Assembly (NCBI GenBank): GCA_002305725.1
Contig: DBQM01000031.1
Coordinates: 1-18,264, forward strand
Origin: Ruminococcus sp. UBA1394
GTDB taxonomy: Bacteria > Bacillota > Clostridia > Oscillospirales > Ruminococcaceae
Reading direction: 5' to 3'
DNA: 18,264 nucleotides
Position numbers and translations under genes: made by a program. Numbering within the stretch: the stretch's first letter is position 1; every line of letters begins with the position of its first letter. The notes beneath the pieces were generated by a model. That model was not told the DNA's origin. It did no database searches and was given only the letters and a program-made list of their open reading frames with translations. Positions 7,974 to 15,256 of this stretch are shown piece after piece.

Positions 7974-9008
7974 ATGAAGAGTTTTTCAGAAAGTTACAAA
8001 AAGGCCGGCGTTGACGTAACTGCCGGATATAAAGCTGTTGAATTAATGAAATCTCATGTTGCAAGAACAGCTACAAGCGGTGTTCTCACAGGAATAGGCG
8101 GTTTCGGTGGATTGTTTGAACCTGACCTTACCGGTATCAGCAAGCCGGTGTTTGTTTCCGGTACAGACGGTGTCGGAACAAAGCTTAAAATTGCATTTCT
8201 GATGGATAAGCACAATACAATTGGTATTGACTGTGTTGCAATGTGTGTAAACGATATAATCTGCTGCGGCGCTGCTCCGCAATTTTTCCTTGATTATATT
8301 GCAGTTGGCAAAAACTACCCTGAAAAGGTCGCCGAAATTGTTTCCGGTATTGCAGACGGCTGTGTTGAAGCAGGCTGTGCTTTAGTAGGCGGCGAAACTG
8401 CTGAAATGCCTGGATTTTATCCTGTTGATGAATATGATGTTGCTGGCTTTTCTGTCGGCGTAGTGGACAAGGACAAGATTTTAAAACCGGAAAATCAGAA
8501 AGCCGGAGATATTCTCATCGGAATCAAGTCAAGCGGCGTTCATTCAAACGGTTTTTCACTTGTAAGAAAAATATTTACAGTTAATGAACAGACTCTTGCA
8601 AGACATTTTTCTGATCTGGGCACAACTCTTGGTGAATGCCTGCTTACACCTACAAAAATCTATGTAAAGCCAATTCTTAACCTCATTAAGCAGGTTAATG
8701 TAAACGCAATTTCACATATCACAGGCGGCGGATTTTACGAGAATATTCCTCGTTCACTTCCAAATGGTCTTTCTGCTAAGATTGAAAGAAATGCAATTCA
8801 GATTCTGCCTATATTTGATCTTATTGCAAGAACCGGACATATTCCTGAAAGGGATATGTTTAATACATTTAACATGGGTGTCGGCATGACAGTTTCAGTT
8901 GATAAGAACGACGCTGACAAGGCTATTGAAATTCTCAACAGTTCAGGGGTTGAAGCTTATATTCTTGGTGAACTCGTTGAAAGCGACGAAGGCGTAATCA
9001 TCAGCTGA
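7974..9008 (+). CDS. purM: Phosphoribosylformylglycinamidine cyclo-ligase (AIR synthetase, PurM)
   Basis: PurM closes the imidazole ring, turning FGAM into AIR with ATP. The 344 residues match the usual length. The glycine-rich phosphate-binding motif GTDGVGTK (63-70), NDIICCGAAP (93-102), LVGGETAEMPG (137-147) and the late ITGGGFYENIPR are all typical. The reading frame is undamaged. AAGGAG lies just before the ATG, 11 nt after the purF stop. Its substrate comes from PurSQL, which is not encoded in the window. Confidence 0.97.
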   Translation: MKSFSESYKKAGVDVTAGYKAVELMKSHVARTATSGVLTGIGGFGGLFEPDLTGISKPVFVSGTDGVGTKLKIAFLMDKHNTIGIDCVAMCVNDIICCGAAPQFFLDYIAVGKNYPEKVAEIVSGIADGCVEAGCALVGGETAEMPGFYPVDEYDVAGFSVGVVDKDKILKPENQKAGDILIGIKSSGVHSNGFSLVRKIFTVNEQTLARHFSDLGTTLGECLLTPTKIYVKPILNLIKQVNVNAISHITGGGFYENIPRSLPNGLSAKIERNAIQILPIFDLIARTGHIPERDMFNTFNMGVGMTVSVDKNDADKAIEILNSSGVEAYILGELVESDEGVIIS

Positions 9009-9028
9009 TTTGCGGAATGGAGTTTGTT

Positions 9029-9676
9029 ATGGCGAATTGTGAAAAGCCGGTAAAAAATATAGTTGTACTTGTTTCCGGAGGAGGAACAAATCTTCAGGCA
9101 CTTATTGAAGCAGAAAAAAGCGGAGAAATTTACGGTGGAAAGATTTCCTGTGTTATTTCCTCAAAGGAAGACGCCTACGCTCTTGTCCGTGCAGAAAAAA
9201 ACAATATTAAAACAAGAGTTATTCCACGCAAAAATTACGACAACAGCAATGAATACAGCGAAGCTATTCTTGCAGCATTGCTTGAAGAAAAGGCTGATCT
9301 GATTGTCCTTGCCGGTTTTATGACAATACTTGGAGAGCAGATAATAAAAGCGTTTCCGTATAAAATCATAAACGTTCATCCGGCATTGATTCCGTCATTC
9401 TGCGGTCAGGGTTTTTATGGTTTAAAGGTACATGAGGCGGCGCTTGAATACGGCGTTAAGGTAAGCGGTGCTACTGTTCATTTCGTTAACGAAGAAGCTG
9501 ATGCAGGCGCAATAATACTGCAGAAGCCCGTTGAAGTAAAGAATGACGACACACCGGAAGTCCTCCAGAAAAGAATCATGGAAGAAGCTGAATGGAAGAT
9601 ACTGCCAAAAGCAGTTTCACTTTTCTGTCAGGATAAGCTAAATATTAAGAATGGAAAAGCATATATAGCGGAATAA
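9029..9676 (+). CDS. purN: Phosphoribosylglycinamide formyltransferase (PurN)
   Basis: PurN moves a formyl group from 10-formyltetrahydrofolate to GAR. The nucleotide-binding LVSGGGTNLQALI (14-26) opens the fold. The catalytic set is Asn115 and His117 (INVHPALIPSF), with Asp158 (EEADAGAII). The CGQGFYGLKVHEAAL stretch replaces the PG(L)HAHE type seen in enterobacteria and looks Clostridia-like. The start at 9029 (MANCEKP) is preferred because GGAG (9019-9022) lies 6 nt upstream. An in-frame ATG at 9017 would add MEFV but has a weak site. The stop overlaps the ATG of the next gene (TAATG). Confidence 0.95.
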   Translation: MANCEKPVKNIVVLVSGGGTNLQALIEAEKSGEIYGGKISCVISSKEDAYALVRAEKNNIKTRVIPRKNYDNSNEYSEAILAALLEEKADLIVLAGFMTILGEQIIKAFPYKIINVHPALIPSFCGQGFYGLKVHEAALEYGVKVSGATVHFVNEEADAGAIILQKPVEVKNDDTPEVLQKRIMEEAEWKILPKAVSLFCQDKLNIKNGKAYIAE

Positions 9677-10134
9677 TGTATATGGGGATTATGAAAAATT
9701 TACAGAAGGTGCAAAAATATTTCATTTGCTTTGTCTGGTATTCTGTGCTTGGCTGGTGTTATGAGGTTGTCCTTGAAACATTGATTTATCGCTGGGGTTT
9801 CAGCAACAGGGGAGTGCTTTTCGGACCGTATTGTCCGGTTTATGGATTCGGTGCGCTGGCATTTATATTAAGTCTTGGATGGCTTATGAATAAAAAGGAT
9901 AAGCTCTGGCTTAATATAATTAAACCGGTAATAATATTTACAGGGTGTATGGCTATTGCTACTGCTATAGAATTAGCCGCAAGCTACATCCTTGAATATG
10001 CAACAGGTTCATGGCCGTGGCAGACCTATGAAAGCTACAAGTACAACTTTCAGGCAAGAATTGCTTTGTCAACATCAGTCCGGTTCGGAATCGGCGGAAC
10101 AGTTTTTCTGTACATAGTCCAGCCTTTTTTTTAA
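9676..10134 (+). CDS. CmpB-type membrane protein (putative ABC transporter permease family), prematurely stopped
   Basis: This 152-residue hydrophobic protein belongs to the Firmicutes family often labelled putative ABC transporter permease (CmpB-like); no function is established. The hallmark is YSVLGWCYEVVLETL (22-36) followed by NRGVLFGPYCPVYGFGAL (44-61). About four membrane segments are visible. The frame ends VQPFF-TAA, but the same frame then stays open for 36 more codons encoding a typical final helix, so the natural protein was probably about 189 residues. The ATG at 9676 overlaps the purN stop; other in-frame ATGs lie at 9682 and 9691 (MKNLQKV), and none has a strong ribosome binding site. 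Its place inside a purine operon suggests cotranscription and perhaps a transport role, which is inference. Confidence 0.75.
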   Translation: MYMGIMKNLQKVQKYFICFVWYSVLGWCYEVVLETLIYRWGFSNRGVLFGPYCPVYGFGALAFILSLGWLMNKKDKLWLNIIKPVIIFTGCMAIATAIELAASYILEYATGSWPWQTYESYKYNFQARIALSTSVRFGIGGTVFLYIVQPFF

Positions 10135-10245
10135 TGGCTGATAAGTAAAATGAATACAAAGGTAAAAAATATAATTTCTGTATTTATGCTGTCTGTACTT
10201 TTAATTGACTGTATTTTTACCTTTTTCGTAAGCAGATATATTTAA
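10135..10245 (+). pseudogene. Detached C-terminal segment of the CmpB-type membrane protein
   Basis: Directly after the TAA at 10132-10134, and in the same frame, the sequence reads WLISKMNTKVKNIISV and continues through a hydrophobic helix containing VLLIDCIF to a TAA at 10243-10245. Such a terminal helix with an Asp is what the family carries after the VQP motif. A single codon change (for instance TTA to TAA at the end of an 8-T run) explains the break. An ATG at 10150 has no ribosome binding site, so separate translation is unlikely. Confidence 0.6.
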
Positions 10246-10256
10246 AATAAACCATA

Positions 10257-10283
10257 AATTGTATTTATGAAAGGATTACAATT
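10257..10283 (+). promoter_or_regulatory. Inverted repeat enclosing the ribosome binding site of the IMP cyclohydrolase gene
   Basis: AATTGTA (10257-10263) and TACAATT (10277-10283) form a perfect 7-bp inverted repeat with a 13-nt loop. The loop contains AAAGGA (10270-10275), and the ATG at 10284 follows at once. The stem is AT-rich and weak, so it could display the site in the loop or simply be chance. Confidence 0.3.
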
Positions 10284-11000
10284 ATGAAAAAAATTGACAT
10301 AAAAAAAGAACTCAGCGAAAATGCCTATCCTGGCAGAGGAATCATTATTGGAAAATCGGCTGACGGAAAATATGCTGTAACAGCTTATTTTATTATGGGC
10401 AGAAGCGAAAACAGCAGAAACAGAGTATTTGTTGAAGACGGAAACGGAATCAGAACTCAGGCTTTCGACCCTGCAAAGCTTACAGACCCAAGCCTTATAA
10501 TTTATTCTCCTGTAAGAGTACTGGGAAACAAGACAATTGTAACAAATGGTGACCAGACTGATACAATTTATGAGCTTATGAATAATCAGATGACATTTGA
10601 ACAGGCTCTCAGAACAAGAGAATTTGAACCGGACGCTCCGAACTACACTCCGAGAATTTCTGGTATTATCAAGGTTGAACCGGAAAAAACATTCAATTAT
10701 GCAATGTCAATCCTCAAAAGTGCAAACGGAAATCCGGATTCCTGCAATAGATTCACATTCACCTACAACAATCCGATTGACGGCGAAGGTCACTTTATTC
10801 ATACATATATGTGTGACGGAAATCCTCTGCCAAGCTTTGAGGGTGAACCAAAGCTGATTTCCATTGAGGGAAATATCAGTGAATTTGGTGACAGACTCTG
10901 GGAAAATCTCAATCCGGATAATAAGGTTTCTCTGTTTGTAAGATACATTAATCTGTCAGACGGAACGTTTGAATCAAAAATATATAATAAAAACAAGTAA
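10284..11000 (+). CDS. purO: IMP cyclohydrolase, PurO type
   Basis: This enzyme closes the second purine ring, FAICAR to IMP, and replaces the cyclohydrolase domain normally fused in bacterial PurH. The N-terminus carries the family pattern YPGRGIIIG (15-23), DGKYAV, and GRSENSRNRVF (39-49), as in archaeal PurO and its Clostridia homologs. The 238 residues are one domain of usual size, without membrane segments. AAAGGA 8 nt upstream supports the start. The gene is followed after 14 nt by an AICAR transformylase that lacks its own cyclohydrolase domain, so the pair reconstitutes the last two steps. Identification rests on motif resemblance plus this context, which agree well. Confidence 0.88.
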   Translation: MKKIDIKKELSENAYPGRGIIIGKSADGKYAVTAYFIMGRSENSRNRVFVEDGNGIRTQAFDPAKLTDPSLIIYSPVRVLGNKTIVTNGDQTDTIYELMNNQMTFEQALRTREFEPDAPNYTPRISGIIKVEPEKTFNYAMSILKSANGNPDSCNRFTFTYNNPIDGEGHFIHTYMCDGNPLPSFEGEPKLISIEGNISEFGDRLWENLNPDNKVSLFVRYINLSDGTFESKIYNKNK

Positions 11001-11014
11001 GAGAGGAAAAGTAT

Positions 11015-12193
11015 ATGTCATCAGAAATGTCTTTAAAATATGGTTGTAATCCTAACCAGAAACCGGCAAGAATCTTTATAGAAGATAAGGAACTTCCTAT
11101 TGAAATACTCAACGGAAAGCCAGGATATATCAATCTGCTCGACGCATTTAACGGCTGGCAGCTTGTAAAGGAACTGAAAGAGGCAACAGGTCTTTGTGCT
11201 GCTACATCATTCAAGCACGTTTCACCGGCAGGTGCTGCTGTGGGACTTCCGCTTTCTGACACATTAAAGAAGATTTACTTTGTCGACGATTTAGGTGAGC
11301 TTTCACCAATGGCGTGTGCTTACGCAAGAGCAAGAGGCGCTGACAGAATGTCATCATACGGCGATTTTGTCGCACTGTCAGATACCTGCGACAAGGCTAC
11401 TGCTCTTATGCTTCAGAGAGAGGTTTCAGACGGAATAATTGCGCCCGATTACACACCGGAGGCACTTGAAATTCTCAAGTCCAAACGCAAGGGTACTTAC
11501 AATGTAATCAAAATCGACCCGAATTATATTCCCGAAGAAATTGAAAAAAAACAGGTTTTCGGAATCACATTTGAGCAGGGAAGAAACAATTTTGTCATTA
11601 ATAATGAGCTTCTTGACAATATTGTAACAGATAACAAGAATATCCCTGACGACAAAAAGCGTGACCTGCTGATTTCTCTTATTACACTTAAATACACACA
11701 GTCAAACTCTGTATGCTATGTCAAGGACGGACAGGCTATCGGAATCGGTGCAGGACAGCAGTCAAGAATCCATTGTACAAGACTTGCCGGCAACAAAGCT
11801 GATATCTGGTGGCTCAGACAGGCTCCGCAGGTTCTCAATCTGAAATTTGTTGACGGTATCCGCCGTCCTGACAGAGATAATGCTATTGACGTGTATATTT
11901 CTGACGAGTATATGGACGTTCTTGCTGACGGTGCATGGCAGAACATTTTCAAGGAAAAGCCGCCTGTATTCACAAAGGAAGAGCAGAAAGCATGGCTTGC
12001 GCAGAATACTGACGTATGCCTTGGCTCAGACGCATTCTTCCCGTTCGGCGATAACATTGAAAGAGCGAAGAAAAGCGGTGTTTCCTACATTGCAGAACCA
12101 GGCGGTTCTATCAGAGATGACAATGTAATTGAAACCTGCAATAAGTATAATATTGCAATGGCATTTACCGGAATGAGATTGTTCCATCACTAA
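11015..12193 (+). CDS. purH: Stand-alone AICAR transformylase (PurH C-terminal domain type)
   Basis: The enzyme formylates AICAR to FAICAR using 10-formyltetrahydrofolate. At 392 residues it equals only the transformylase part of the roughly 510-residue bifunctional PurH; the N-terminal MGS-like cyclohydrolase domain is absent and no trace of it lies upstream. LKYGCNPNQ (7-15) matches the LRYGENPHQ start of the domain. SFKHVSPAGAAVG (65-77) carries the catalytic Lys67-His68. GAGQQSRIHCTRLA, SDAFFPFGDNIERA and EPGGSIRDD, with the closing TGMRLFHH, are typical. GAGAGGA lies before the ATG. Here the partner function is supplied by the PurO-type gene immediately upstream. Confidence 0.95.
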   Translation: MSSEMSLKYGCNPNQKPARIFIEDKELPIEILNGKPGYINLLDAFNGWQLVKELKEATGLCAATSFKHVSPAGAAVGLPLSDTLKKIYFVDDLGELSPMACAYARARGADRMSSYGDFVALSDTCDKATALMLQREVSDGIIAPDYTPEALEILKSKRKGTYNVIKIDPNYIPEEIEKKQVFGITFEQGRNNFVINNELLDNIVTDNKNIPDDKKRDLLISLITLKYTQSNSVCYVKDGQAIGIGAGQQSRIHCTRLAGNKADIWWLRQAPQVLNLKFVDGIRRPDRDNAIDVYISDEYMDVLADGAWQNIFKEKPPVFTKEEQKAWLAQNTDVCLGSDAFFPFGDNIERAKKSGVSYIAEPGGSIRDDNVIETCNKYNIAMAFTGMRLFHH

Positions 12194-12215
12194 TAAAAGT
12201 TCAGGAGAAATTTTT

Positions 12216-13496
12216 ATGAATATACTTGTAGTCGGCGGAGGCGGCAGAGAACACGCAATAGTAATGAAGCTTGCCGAAAGCCCTAAGGTTGATAAGTTAT
12301 ACTGTGCACCTGGCAACGGCGGTATTGCTAAATATGCTGAGTGTTTTGATGTTAAGGCAACTGATATTGACGGTGTTACTGCCCTTGCTGAAAAGCTTGC
12401 AGTTGATATGGTTGTAGTTGCGCCTGATGACCCGCTTGTAATGGGCATGGTTGACACTCTGAATGCAAAAGGAATCAGAGCATTCGGTCCTGATAAAGCA
12501 GCGGCAATCATTGAGGGAAGTAAGGTTTTTTCTAAAAATCTTATGAAGAAATATGGTATTCCTACTGCAAAATATGAGGTTTTTGATATTTCATCTGCCG
12601 CAATAGCTTACATCGAAAAGGAAAACAAATACCCGGTTGTTGTAAAAGCTGACGGTCTTGCACTTGGCAAGGGTGTTATCATTGCCCAGAGCTTTGACGA
12701 GGCAAAGAACGCAGTTAATTCCATTATGGAAGACAGGATTTTCGGAAACAGCGGTCTTAACGTTGTAATCGAAGAATTTCTTACAGGTCCGGAGGTATCT
12801 GTACTGTGCTTTACTGACGGTACAGCTGTAAAGCCAATGATTTCTTCTATGGATCATAAGAGAGCCAATGACAATGACGAAGGACTGAATACAGGCGGAA
12901 TGGGTACAGTTGCGCCTAATCCGTGCTATACTCCCGAAATTGCTCAGAGATGTATGGACGAAATATTTATCCCGACAATCAATGCAATGAACGCTGAAAA
13001 CCGCAAATTTAAGGGCTGCCTTTATTTTGGTCTTATGCTTACACCGGACGGACCTAAGGTAATTGAGTATAACTGCCGTTTTGGTGACCCCGAAACACAG
13101 GTTGTACTGCCGTTGCTTGATACCGACCTTGTTGATGTTTTTGATGCAGTTATTGATGAAAAGCTCAGCGATATGGATATAAAGTGGAAAAATGAATCTG
13201 CTGCCTGTGTTATTCTTGCCAGCGGAGGATACCCTGTAAAGTATCAGTCCGGATACACAATAAAAGGTCTTAACGAAAAAGGACAGCTGGACGGTTATCT
13301 TGTTTATCACGCAGGCACTAAAGCCGACGGAGATGAAATTAAAACTGCCGGAGGACGTGTTATCGGCGTAACTGCTACGGCTGCTGACCTGGAAAGCGCA
13401 CTTGAAAAGGCATATAAGGGTGTAAATTTAATTGATTTTAAGGATATGCACTACAGAAAAGATATCGGACAGAGAGCACTTAAATATATTAAATAA
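12216..13496 (+). CDS. purD: Phosphoribosylamine-glycine ligase (GAR synthetase, PurD)
   Basis: PurD joins glycine to phosphoribosylamine with ATP. It opens with VVGGGGREHAI (5-15), followed by an ATP-grasp domain with KADGLALGKGVII, DHKRANDNDEGLNTGGMGT and the metal-binding EYNCRFGDPETQ. The length of 426 residues is normal. The usual GPE.PLV motif reads APDDPLV, a small departure. CAGGAG before the ATG is a good ribosome binding site. This is the last purine gene of the run. The product of PurF is unstable, so coexpression with purF makes sense. Confidence 0.96.
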   Translation: MNILVVGGGGREHAIVMKLAESPKVDKLYCAPGNGGIAKYAECFDVKATDIDGVTALAEKLAVDMVVVAPDDPLVMGMVDTLNAKGIRAFGPDKAAAIIEGSKVFSKNLMKKYGIPTAKYEVFDISSAAIAYIEKENKYPVVVKADGLALGKGVIIAQSFDEAKNAVNSIMEDRIFGNSGLNVVIEEFLTGPEVSVLCFTDGTAVKPMISSMDHKRANDNDEGLNTGGMGTVAPNPCYTPEIAQRCMDEIFIPTINAMNAENRKFKGCLYFGLMLTPDGPKVIEYNCRFGDPETQVVLPLLDTDLVDVFDAVIDEKLSDMDIKWKNESAACVILASGGYPVKYQSGYTIKGLNEKGQLDGYLVYHAGTKADGDEIKTAGGRVIGVTATAADLESALEKAYKGVNLIDFKDMHYRKDIGQRALKYIK

Positions 13497-13514
13497 TCCA
13501 CTTTTATAAATATA

Positions 13515-13549
13515 TAATATTATTTGTACATAAACTATAAATAATATTA
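13515..13549. promoter_or_regulatory. 11-bp AT-only inverted repeat between purD and the acyl-CoA synthetase gene
   Basis: TAATATTATTT (13515-13525) and AAATAATATTA (13539-13549) are perfect reverse complements separated by 13 nt. A TATAAT (13513-13518) overlaps the left arm but lacks a convincing -35. No T-run follows, so it is not an ordinary terminator. It could be an operator for the downstream gene or a weak hairpin separating it from the purine genes. Confidence 0.35.
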
Positions 13550-13568
13550 ATGATTGGAAGTAATAAAA

Positions 13569-15236
13569 ATGCTGTTAGACAGATATTTACCAAGAATCGA
13601 ATTTGATAGTTATGAGGATTTCAAGGAAAATTACAAAGTAAATGTTCCGGAAAACTTCAATTTCGGATTTGATATAGTAGATGAATGGGCGAAAACTGAG
13701 CCAGATAAAATGGCGCTTGTATGGTGTAATGATCATAACGAGGAAAAGAAGTTTACTTTTACTGATATTTCAAGATTATCCAACAAGGCAGCAAACTATT
13801 TTAAAAGCCTTGGTATTAAAAAGGGAACTGTTGTAATGCTGATCCTCAGAAGAAGATGGGAATACTGGGTCTGCGCTGTTGCTTTGCATAAAATCGGTGC
13901 AATTCTGATCCCAGGAACATTACAGCTTACAAAAAAGGATATTGTTTACAGAGGAAATGCTGCAAATATTTCTGCAATTGTATGCCTCCCCGATGAGTTT
14001 GTAATTGAGCAGGTAACTGCTGCACAGCCGGAAATACCGACTTTGAAAACCAAGATCATTGTTGATAAGAAAATTGACGGCTGGGAATATTTTGAGGAAA
14101 AAATTGCGGAATTTCCGGATACTTTTGAGCGTCCGACAGGGGAGGAGGCAAACAGGTGGGATGACATTATGCTCGTCTACTTCACCTCCGGAACGACCGG
14201 TATGCCTAAAATGGTTCAGCATAACTTTGCGCATCCGCTGGGACATATTGTGACAGCTAAATACTGGCAGCAGGTACAGGAAAACAAACTGCACATGAGT
14301 GTTTCCGATTCAGGCTGGGCAAAGTTTGGCTGGGGTAAAATTTACAGTCAGTGGATTTGCGGTGCTGTAATTTTTGCTTACGATATGGACAAATTTGTTC
14401 CGCTGAATCTTCTTAAAAAGATAACAGAATATAAGGTTACAACATTCTGCGCACCTCCGACAATGTTCCGTTTCATGCTTCAGGAAGATGTAAAATCATT
14501 TGATTTGTCAAGCATAAAAACCTGCTGTATTGCCGGAGAACCGCTTAATCCCCAGGTTTTCAATGACTGGTACAAACTCACAGGATTAAAGCTGCGTGAA
14601 GGATTTGGTCAGTCCGAGGGCTCCGTACTGATTGCCAATTTTAAATGGCTTGAACCGTCTGCCGGTTCAACAGGAAAGCCTGCGCCACTTTATGATATAA
14701 AACTCATAAATGACGAGGGTAAGCAATGCAAGCCTAATGAAGAGGGAACTATTGTAATCAATGACGTCAAAGGCAATCCGCCGGTTGGACTTTTTACCGG
14801 ATATTATCACAATCCTGAAATGACGGAAGAAGTGCTTTTAGGTAAATGGTATGATACCGGAGATGTTGCGGTAATGGACGAAAACGGTTACTACTGGTTC
14901 ATGGGCAGAAATGATGACGTTATCAAATGTTCCGGATACAGAATAGGACCTTTTGAGGTTGAGAGTGCAATACTTGAGCACCCGGCAGCTGTAGAATGTG
15001 CTGTTACATCAGCACCTGACCCTATCAGAGGACAGGTGGTAAAGGCGACTATTGTACTTGCAAAGGGATATGAGCCAAGTGATGAACTTACAAAAGAGAT
15101 TCAGAATCACGTAAAAAAAGTTACTGCTCCTTACAAATATCCGAGAATAGTTGAATATGTTGATGAACTGCCTAAAACAATAAGCGGTAAAATCAAAAGA
15201 AAAGAAATACGTCAGAAGGATAATGACGTGAAATAA
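13569..15236 (+). CDS. AMP-forming acyl-CoA synthetase (acetyl/medium-chain type)
   Basis: The protein activates a carboxylic acid, probably a short or medium-chain fatty or aromatic acid, to its CoA thioester through an acyl-AMP. ANL-superfamily motifs are all present: YFTSGTTGMPK (204-214, phosphate loop), GFGQSEG (345-351), YDTGD (428-432), GRNDDVIKCSGYRIGP (446-461, hinge) and the C-terminal catalytic Lys541 in PKTISGKIKR. The 555 residues resemble the AcsM-like group more than true acetyl-CoA synthetase, which is longer. The ATG at 13569 is chosen because GGAAG (13556-13560) lies 8 nt upstream; an in-frame TTG at 13554 would overlap that site. It lies 72 nt after purD and 20 nt before uvrC. 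The substrate cannot be inferred. Confidence 0.88.
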   Translation: MLLDRYLPRIEFDSYEDFKENYKVNVPENFNFGFDIVDEWAKTEPDKMALVWCNDHNEEKKFTFTDISRLSNKAANYFKSLGIKKGTVVMLILRRRWEYWVCAVALHKIGAILIPGTLQLTKKDIVYRGNAANISAIVCLPDEFVIEQVTAAQPEIPTLKTKIIVDKKIDGWEYFEEKIAEFPDTFERPTGEEANRWDDIMLVYFTSGTTGMPKMVQHNFAHPLGHIVTAKYWQQVQENKLHMSVSDSGWAKFGWGKIYSQWICGAVIFAYDMDKFVPLNLLKKITEYKVTTFCAPPTMFRFMLQEDVKSFDLSSIKTCCIAGEPLNPQVFNDWYKLTGLKLREGFGQSEGSVLIANFKWLEPSAGSTGKPAPLYDIKLINDEGKQCKPNEEGTIVINDVKGNPPVGLFTGYYHNPEMTEEVLLGKWYDTGDVAVMDENGYYWFMGRNDDVIKCSGYRIGPFEVESAILEHPAAVECAVTSAPDPIRGQVVKATIVLAKGYEPSDELTKEIQNHVKKVTAPYKYPRIVEYVDELPKTISGKIKRKEIRQKDNDVK

Positions 15237-15256
15237 GAAAATATCCGGAGGAACTA

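Noticed and set aside
10124..10134. Frameshift in the 8-T run as the cause of the early stop in the membrane gene
   Set aside because: The lost C-terminal segment continues in the same frame, so one indel would not restore it; a substitution is simpler.
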